Positions 56,201 through 64,000 of a DNA stretch of 64,000 nucleotides are shown in pieces (the stretch's first letter is position 1; every line of letters begins with the position of its first letter). Under the pieces are notes generated by a model that was not told the DNA's origin, did no database searches, and saw only the letters and a program-made list of their open reading frames with translations. The position numbers and the translations under genes were made by a program. Source of the DNA: Pogostemon cablin (taxonomy: Eukaryota; Streptophyta; Magnoliopsida; Lamiales; Lamiaceae); the NCBI GenBank assembly GCA_023678885.1, contig CM043001.1:28339867-28403866 (forward strand), in the 5' to 3' direction.

Positions 56201-59073
56201 GCACATATGTACGGGGAAGAAAACAAAACATAAGAAGATAGATAAAAGAGAAAAAGATTAAAGTATAATTATTTTTTTAAATAATATTAATACGAAAAAG
56301 GGTAGGCAATAATCAAAGAATATAGAATGAAGCAGATAAGAAAGGGTGATATTATTGGTAGTTGGGTAATTGAAAACAAACAAGGAAGAACAGATCAACT
56401 GGTTTCTTTTCTATCTCTAAAGATGAGAACAACAAATCAAATATTTTGGGCCTATTTCTCTGTATGGTTTTTCTGTCTTCAAATCAGACGAATGACAATT
56501 CATAGTGGTCCTATTCTTTTTTATTATTTCTTTTTCCTCAATAAAATCTGTCCTTTTCAATTTTTACAAATTTTTAATAATTGGTCAATCAATTATTTCT
56601 TGATTTAAATAATGAAAGAATAATTTAAAAGTTAGGTCATATTAGTGCAAATATCTATTCATAGTGGATTAATATTATCATTTAGGATTGATGATTTGGA
56701 TCCAAATCCATAATCACTAATGGGTATCTTATTTATGTCCTAAAGTTAAAATTCCTATTTTACACTAATGACATACTTTCATTCTTATCTTCCCTTTACG
56801 TTTTCTAACTCTATCTTGAAATTAATAGCTACCCCATTACAACCTTTTAAATTTGATCATTTAATTTTGATTTTTGGGTAAGTGATTGAAATATAATAAA
56901 CATAGAAGATACATGATAAATGTTTCTAGATTTTTTGTTATTTTATAAGAAAATGCTTTTAACTAATTAAGCAAACAGTTATAGGTATTGCTCATGCATT
57001 TGACATGAAAAAATAATAATCTTTAAAGCATTGTCAAACCGTATTATTTGCAATTTACCTTCTATGCCAATTCTCAAATCTAGAAGTTTTTCATTAATAT
57101 TATTTAATGATTGTCTAGTGCTATAATTTAATTATCTTTTCATGATTTGAAATAATGTTAAGGAATAATTTTATGAGTTCGACTAAGGTGCACCAGGTAC
57201 CCGTGCACCTAGACAATTATAGTAGTTAGATTAGTATATCATTTAATATTCACCATTAATTAAACTAAAATAATTAATTTTATTTTTTTAAAAAAACTAC
57301 CCACTCTCCATTTTTACCTATAAACTTGGGGGTGAACCGGTGCACCAAGTGCACCCCAAAATAACCCTAATTTTATATTTGATTTTAACCTAGGTTAACT
57401 TTACATATTAACTTTTGAATTTAGTTAACTCAAGTAAGAGTTAATTCCACCCTCTAAAGCCCAATTATGGTTTCATGATGACAAAATTTTGAAGTGCAAA
57501 TCATCAGCGCCCCAACTCAAGATTTTAAACTACTAGACTAGATAAATTATGTGAATTTTTTAAAAAATATCAAAATCTCAGTAAATATATTCAAATAAAT
57601 CTAATTCATTTCTAAAAATATAAAATAGTGAAACAATAAAAACAAACTACTAGTATATAGAGTATTAATTTGTAAAATTACAGATAAATAATGCATCCTA
57701 ATAAATGTTTAAGCTGGTGGTAGTGATAGTGACATGAGAATAAAATCCTTTCACACGTGATTAATTAATTAGTCAGTTAAAAACAAAGTAGAATGGGTGA
57801 ATTAATCTTTTGTCTTTGTGCAAAAATAAAAATATAGTTATGGGCAAACACAAACAATCTTGTTAAGATAAATATTGCAAAGGACAAAAATAAATAAAAG
57901 CATGATAGGAGGTTGGATCAATGATTTTTTTACTCATGATAATATATAATTGATTGCCACTCTTGACTGTCTTTAATTATTTCAATATTAATTATTCAGA
58001 GATGAATACATATATGTAGACAGTAAGAATTTATTATTAAGATGTAGACCAATGATGCAGAATAGAAATCTTACTTGTTTTTTACTTCTCTCTCTAGCCA
58101 AGTCTCATTCATCCATCTAAATCTAATTAATTACTTTCACCATTATTCTTCCTTTTCCTTCATCCTCTTTCCATTGTTGTGGGCATGGAAGAGGTTGCTT
58201 TTTGGTGTTTTCTTTTCTAATACAATTAATTTTCAAATTTTAAAAATTTCTTTAAATATTAGTACTATCATTATTAATTTATTATCTCGATCAGCTTTGT
58301 AGAAGAATCTTATTTTTTATGGAAATGGATCTACATGTAGTAATTTGTGTAATTATTTGTAAATTTGAAGAAAGAAGAAAAAATTGTGTGATTTTATGTT
58401 CTTATATTAATTATTTATTGTTTAATATAAATATATATTTTTTGATATTTTAATTGTTATTACATGCATTAAGACATCTTGGCCGTGCAATTCTTTTTTG
58501 AATTCATGTGAATAAATTGTGACAAGCTACTGTGTTATTATCACAGTATAGCAATATCGAATTTAGACTAATATTATTATTGTCCAACAAAATTACAATG
58601 ATTTTTTTTAAAAAAAAATAATAAATTCAAGTTTAATAAAATTTTGTATTATTGTGCCATGTTTTACGTCATTGTGAAGAAAACCGGCAGCCTAAATTTG
58701 AGTTCCACCCAATAAAGAAAAGTAAAAAAATATTATTAAAATAGAGTTTTGAGAATAAAAATCTAATTTGCAATTAGAGACAATAAATGATCTCTCTTTG
58801 CTATGGTCAATTGTTTATTTAATGTCATTGATTCTGAAGATCCATCAGATCTTGTGGGAGAGACACAGAGAGAATCACAGTCAGCAATATAATTTAATTC
58901 TATTCTATTGCCATTAAGTTGGCTAATAACTAGGATTTTACAATTTCATTTTCCCAGCTAAATTACAACGAATTTATATTTTATTTAACTTCATACTTTT
59001 TTTTAATTACATAATTAACAAAACTTTGTATGAATTAATATCCTTTTTTCTTTGAAGGAAGTAATAGTTTAAT
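53261..59073. other. Long gene-poor intergenic region
   Basis: AT-rich. Frames such as 55112-55453 and 56327-56608 are poly-Phe/Tyr/Ile sequences with no domain and are not supported as genes. A GA microsatellite lies at 53565-53577. Imperfect inverted GGTGCACC motifs at 57187-57209 and 57338-57356 may bound a small old MITE. A CT-rich, 5'-UTR-like stretch occurs at 58080-58170, without a following gene. Confidence 0.4.
57187..57356. repeat. Possible small inverted-repeat element with GTGCACC ends
   Basis: GGTGCACCAGGTACCCGTGC at the left, and the inverted GGTGCACTTGGTGCACC at the right, enclose about 125 AT-rich bases. No target duplication could be assigned. Confidence 0.35.
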
Positions 59074-59112
59074 CAGGGGCGGATACAGGGGGGTACAAGG
59101 GGGTACGGCTAT

Positions 59113-59166
59113 ACCCCAAAACCCCCCCAACCCCCCTACCCCTACCCCCACCCCCACCCCACTCCC
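59113..59166. repeat. C-run tract with G-quadruplex/i-motif potential
   Basis: Seven or more runs of four to seven C separated by one to four bases (CCCCAAAACCCCCCCAA, then CCCCCCTACCCCTACCCCC, and further). The opposite strand has matching G-runs. Confidence 0.85.
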
Positions 59167-59417
59167 AATTTCTTTTTAAAATTTTTTATATATATATTTA
59201 TATATATAAATAGTTATATATTAATTAATTTGTATCCCAAATTATTTAATTAATATAAATTTATAAACAATTTATCATAATTTTTAATAAATTTACACTA
59301 TAAACTCATAATAATAATGTCTTACATTGCTTTTTACAAATAAAAAGTAGATGATGTCAACAATAATTATAATTTTAGGGTGTTATTTAATTATTATACG
59401 ATTTTGAATATCAAATA

Positions 59418-59665
59418 CTCCCTCCATCCCTCTAATTACTTCACACTTTTTTTTATCCGCTTCAGCACAAATATACTTTCCTAAAAATGGTAGAAATACA
59501 TCTCAATAATATCCATTTTTTACACATATTTCAATAATTTTATACATATTTTCATTAAATTATCTAAAATACTCATTTTTTACACACGTCTAAGCAACTT
59601 TAAATATAAAAATTAATTTTTCTTAATTTATGCATACAAAAAACACATGTTACTTACGGAGGGAG
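59418..59665. mobile_element. Stowaway-type MITE nested in the hAT-like element
   Basis: 248 bp between TA dinucleotides (59416-59417, 59666-59667). Ends CTCCCTCCATCCC and TTACGGAGGGAG. Confidence 0.88.
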
Positions 59666-59848
59666 TAATATTTTTATAATTATGTCGTACCCCCGAAAAA
59701 AATTTCCTGGATCCGCCCCTGAGTTTAATCTAGATTCATGCATTTTGATTTTTTGTAACTAGAACTTGAAAATTTCAGCATCAAGAATATTTCTCCACCT
59801 TAAAATGGATTATTAGTCAGATGAAAAGTTTAAAATTAATATTAATTA

Positions 59849-60075
59849 CTCCCTCCGTCCGCTCGAAAGAGGGTCTTTTTTTCATTTTGGTCGTCCGCTC
59901 CAAAGAGGGTCATTTCCTTTTTTACACACATGGGACCCACACACACCCTCTAATACAACTAAAATATGGGGTCCACACTCCCACTAATACAACTACCCAC
60001 TACACATTAAATAATAATACTCCTTAGTCCGCGTGCCCAAAAATAAATTGCCCTCTTTGGGGCGGACGGAGGGAG
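59849..60075. mobile_element. Stowaway-type MITE
   Basis: 227 bp between TA dinucleotides (59847-59848, 60076-60077). Inverted ends CTCCCTCCGTCCGC and GCGGACGGAGGGAG. The interior is related to the MITE at 39151-39375. Confidence 0.92.
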
Positions 60076-60077
60076 TA

Positions 60078-61467
60078 ATATAATATAAAATCAGCATTAG
60101 CAAAGTAGTTTATACATACATGTGTAGTTTTGATTCAAACTAAATAGAAAAAACTGGAGTTTGACTAAAGAAATGAAGCAAATAAACTGTTGAACATTAA
60201 TTAGGGAGATTATATATATATATATATATGAGCTGCTTTTGAGGACCATTTTCTACATGGCTTTTAATGCCAAGAAGAAAATATTTAAAAATGTTTAATT
60301 ATTTCTTGGTAAGATTATGTGTGTGAAAATAACAAATGGGCGGTGTGCAAGAAACTCCTTTTCTTTTTCAAGTATATAAACTCATTGAAACCAGCTTTGA
60401 TGTGGGTCCAATGTCACTACCACTGCATTAAATATTTCAACCCTTTTTAAACCCTTAATCAACTGTTTTTTTCCTCCCTTTAATATTTCTCACCTAAACC
60501 TGGGGTGGGTTTACAGCTTTCATCCCTATATTATTAATTTTAAAAAATTGCACTAAATTTTTGTTAGTATATCATTTTTAAGAGGTGATTGTTTTTAAAA
60601 TATAACAAATAGTAGAGTATTAATTTAATAATGTAAAGATTAAGACAAAAATTTTGGGTTCTGTGTCGGATGAATAAGCAGACAAACACAATATCGTTTC
60701 ATAGGAAAACTTCCGTAAAATGTATATCATAATATTTTAATAAAAAATAATACTCAAATATTCAGTAATTAATATAAATAAAAAAATTATAGTATTTTTA
60801 ATGAAAGTGATAATACATCTAATAAAAAATGATAATTTTTATGAAAACATAAAAATAGTCTTGTGTGAGATATTCTTATATAAATACTGCCAAATAAGTA
60901 GATAATTTTCCTAAATAAATTATTTACCTAAAATTATCATTATTTTATAATAGTGTGATGCTCAAATGATTTGGCTGTTTTGATTCTGCATAGCATCTCA
61001 AGCAGGACTCAGGACTGTTTGTTTTAGTTAAAAGTCTTTTCTTATCTTCATGAAAATTATTGATTAAAAACCTGATAATACTAATAATAGATTATTAATT
61101 ACTACTGTTCATATGAAATTTAAAGGATTAATTCTTCACCAGCTGCATTAATAAATTACAAAATAGGTAAATCCCAAGTAATGCACTCCTTTACTGGAAG
61201 AAGTGTGTTTGAGTGGCAGCAAACTTGCATCATGCTACTTCATATATAACCAATAAATTTACAACAAAATAAACCAGAAACAACAAACAAATAATCTAAG
61301 GCATCTTTGAAATTGTCTGGCTATTTTATACCTATAATATTACCAGGTAACAAAAGGCACAATTTCAAGAACAGTGGTATAGTCATGGTGATGGGTGCTT
61401 TGTAACTACTAAACGAACGATCGAGCAAAGTTTAGACGAAAATCCCTTCTCCTTGAGGACATAGGAA
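60078..61467. other. Intergenic, 3' flank of the nucleobase transporter gene
   Basis: AT-rich. A TA microsatellite at 60212-60229. The last 200-300 bases are probably the transporter 3' UTR. No other gene. Confidence 0.45.
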
Positions 61468-64000
61468 TTACACAGATGGGAAATATTTGTTGAGATTGAA
61501 TGGGAGGGAGTAGAATTCCTCACTTCTCGTATCGGTCTTGAATGATCTGAACTTGTCCCACCAGTGCTTGCCTCTGTCTTTCCTTATCTGCCCATCCTTC
61601 TTGTGCAGGGTGTTGTCCAGGAAGTATGCAAGTATACCAGCTACGAAAGGTTCTGATGAAAACGGGACGTTGATGATGTCGTTGAACTGCCAAAAACCAT
61701 TGAATACACATTAAAGGAGCAAGTGGAAAGAAATGCAGCAATATAAGCTAAGTTTGAATAAGATTTTCTCTCATTCAAGAATAGGCAATTTGAGCCTGTT
61801 CTGAATGATAACCGGAATATAGGATCCACACGGGTCTTCTCTGAAGTGCCAGAAAAGACCCGTGTGGGCAGGGTTGGGTCAAGAAACAGCAGTTTGTCAA
61901 CAATTTTGACCCACATCCCGACCCGGATCTGCTCATTGTTCAGGGTGATCTGATTTGCCAATTGCCACCTTTACAAATTTTAAGGTAAAGACAAGTATCT
62001 CAAATTGTGCATACCCATCTGCCTGTTGTGTGGACAGGACCGTATCCTTCAATAACAGTGTGCTCATTGAAGTATTGTGGGATCGAGAAGCCAAGAAAAA
62101 CGGAAAAGCCCAGTATGAATTTGGTTCGGAAACTGTTGAGATTGCAGAACTGAAGGAAGCTTAAACCAGCAGAACCTGCGCACATTAGCAAACGAAAGTT
62201 CAAGTCATCCCGTAAATCAAATTCGAGGGAGGGTGCTAAAAAATACTGGAGTATGATAGATGTACACACCAACATATGCAAAGAAGAGACAGTAAAGAGC
62301 AGCCACAATAGGTGCAGGTATTGAAGCGAAGACTGCTCCAAATTTTCCTGTGGAGGAATATGTGTTTTTTTTTGTTAACACAAGATTCCCGTGGGAGAAT
62401 ATTAGAAGTTTTGAAGAGTACTGGATAAAGAGAACACTTTACCAAGAACAGAAAAGAAAAGCATGAACCCAGCAGAAATCTGCACAACTCTTCGACTTCC
62501 AACACGTGTTAGTGCTAATAGGCCAGCATTCTCACTATGTAGGAGTGACCAGAATAAGTATTATTATCCGTGAAAATAAATATGCACAAAATCGATTGCC
62601 TGGCTCTTACATAGATACAGATGATCCATTAGCCGTTCCAAATAACCCAGACAACAAGATTGCAATACCCTGGCACATGTACAAAGAGCAAGTGAGCATT
62701 CATCTTTTGCATTCACTTCAATTCAACAGAATCTTTTAGAGAGAAAAATGATATGATGAAACTCATTTGATAATTTAGACTTGATTTTTTTTTCTCTGTT
62801 TTCCTAACCACATGTATAGCAGTTTGCCTTGGAGCTCAATAGAGTATGTAGATTAGATACCAGCCATAGCAAGTTTTAGAGCAGCAATAGCAGTTTTTCC
62901 ATCAGATTATTGACATGGAACCTTTTGGCATAGTTCACGTTTTTATCTCTTCATTTGATTTTATTGAAAGGAGACAAGTGTATGAGGTAAAGTACGATCA
63001 GGATTGTAAGATGCCAATTTACCTGCCAACCTACACCACGGCTGAGAATAGACGGAGGCAAGGGGGTTGCACTGGCATATCGAGCCACAGCTATAAAGCC
63101 ACCAGTTGACTGCATAAAAAATGAAAATATAAAAACTAAGAAAACAAACTTTACACCAAAATTTAACAAATGCATCACACAAGGAAAGAATTCTGAGCGT
63201 ATCAGGTTTCTGTACTTCCTAATCCTATAGAAAGGGTACTGAAAGAATAATCAAGATGCCAAACAAGGGTGAATCTAAAGTGTATCTTCAAGAATCATAA
63301 ATCAGAACCAAGTCACAAGAATGATTATGTTCCTTGTAGAGACGAAGAACACATTAGAGTTCATGCAATTCAAAAAAATGCAGCACAAGAATCAAGAGTA
63401 AAAATCAGGCCGCGTGCTCATCTCTTAAATAGGGATTAGGAGGCTTGTTTCAGGCTTATTGCCTCCGTGTAAATTGGCTTAATTCTTCTGCAAAAAGGTT
63501 GGCCTTAACTCAAGCCCGATTCTCGCCAAAAAAGAGACAACCCCTTGACAATATGTAAAGAACTGATAAAAGTTAACGAGATAAAATCTCACCTCCACAA
63601 GAGCAACAAATGCAGCCATCATCATAGCAAAGGCTTCACCAGCATCAAATGAAGGAGCTCCCCATTGAAAAGGATAAGGAACTCTTATCCTGAATGATAG
63701 ATACTAATTAACCATTCATTGTTAATAGATAGTTCCACATGTGGCATACATCCCTAGCTCCCCTCTAAAAGAATTAATTCGAACAAGTCATAAGGTTTTG
63801 ATGTAATGAGTAAATATTACGCACTTTGCTTTGTTAGGTTAAGGACCACATCTTAAATTTATATAACAATGAGCATACTACTTGTTTGAAAGAGCAGAGA
63901 GCAAAACACTGTAGGAATTCACAACCACCATAAATAATTATCAGCTTACCATGGAGCAGCATCAATAAGTCCAGAACGATCAGTTCTGCAACTTGTTTGT
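61468..64000 (-). CDS. Nucleobase-ascorbate transporter (NAT family), 3' part, eight exons
   Basis: Partial gene running off the right edge; about 281 C-terminal residues are seen (family members have about 520-550). Minus strand exons: 64000-63950 (partial), 63689-63593, 63109-63023, 62669-62611, 62534-62443, 62347-62270, 62175-62015 and 61686-61468, all with GT-AG boundaries and consistent phases. The NAT signature ENAGLLALTRVGSRR is present, as are WGAPSFDAGEAFAMM, VESTGGFIAVARYASATPLP, SIPQYFNEHT and the plant-typical C-terminus RSEEFYSLPFNLNKYFPSV. Several hydrophobic membrane helices are visible. Members move uracil, xanthine or related nucleobases across the plasma membrane; ascorbate transport is not established for most plant members. 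The substrate here cannot be told. No damage was seen. Confidence 0.94.

Larger units (their letters stand above)
59074..59721. mobile_element. hAT-like non-autonomous element with a nested MITE
   Basis: 648 bp flanked by the perfect 8-bp duplication AGTTTAAT (59066-59073 and 59722-59729). Inverted ends CAGGGGCGGATACAGG and CCTGGATCCGCCCCTG. No transposase. It contains a C-rich tract (59113-59166) and a complete Stowaway MITE (59418-59665). Confidence 0.88.

Noticed and set aside
56327..56608. 93-codon plus-strand frame
   Set aside because: Poly-Phe/Tyr tail and AT-rich surroundings; most likely chance.

Overview
This is plant nuclear DNA. It holds spliced genes with GT-AG introns, CC-type NLR disease-resistance genes, Ty3/gypsy and copia-like LTR retrotransposons, and Stowaway, hAT and Tourist-type MITEs in AT-rich sequence. 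The NLRs resemble the R1-like CC-NLR family that is expanded in asterids, so an asterid (perhaps Lamiales) is my best guess. The window alone cannot fix the species.

Layout. (1) 1-30.3 kb is an NLR cluster with five related loci. Locus A (+, 1-8654) is a pseudogene split in its LRR region by a 7.7-kb Athila-like element that has gag and protease but no polymerase. Locus B (+, 9403-12198) is an intact 931-residue CC-NB-LRR gene. Locus C (+, 12454-15707) has a readable NB-ARC-LRR part, but its coiled-coil domain is reduced to a fragment. Locus D (-, 29770-17147) is a pseudogene split inside its NB-ARC domain by a young 10.1-kb Tekay/Del-type chromovirus. Locus E (+, 29806-30313) is a small relic lying head-to-head with D. 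Two hAT-type MITEs sit side by side between C and D.

(2) 30.3-35.9 kb has no recognised gene. It holds a likely solo LTR with a cluster of palindromic GGTTCGACCA-like motifs, and a Stowaway MITE inside a tandem duplication. (3) 35.9-38.3 kb is a complete four-exon WLIM1-type LIM-domain gene (+). (4) 38.3-50 kb is repeat-rich: two Stowaway MITEs, a 5.65-kb non-coding copia-like LTR element whose primer-binding site looks like half a tRNA, and a Tourist-like element filled by a long AAT-rich array.

(5) 50.0-51.2 kb is a three-exon DUF4228/PADRE gene (-). (6) 51.2-61.4 kb is gene-poor, with a Tourist-like MITE, an orphan CACTA end, a hAT-like element with a Stowaway nested in it, and another Stowaway. 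(7) 61.5 kb to the right edge is the 3' half (8 exons seen) of a nucleobase-ascorbate transporter gene (-).

The host genes do not form a pathway. The story here is birth-and-death of an NLR cluster, with retroelement insertions breaking two copies and leaving one apparently functional. The least explained signals are a perfect 10-bp inverted repeat found four times in the Athila-like element, an intact extra ORF upstream of gag in the Tekay element, and the half-tRNA primer site. I found no evidence of a wholly new defence or mobile system.
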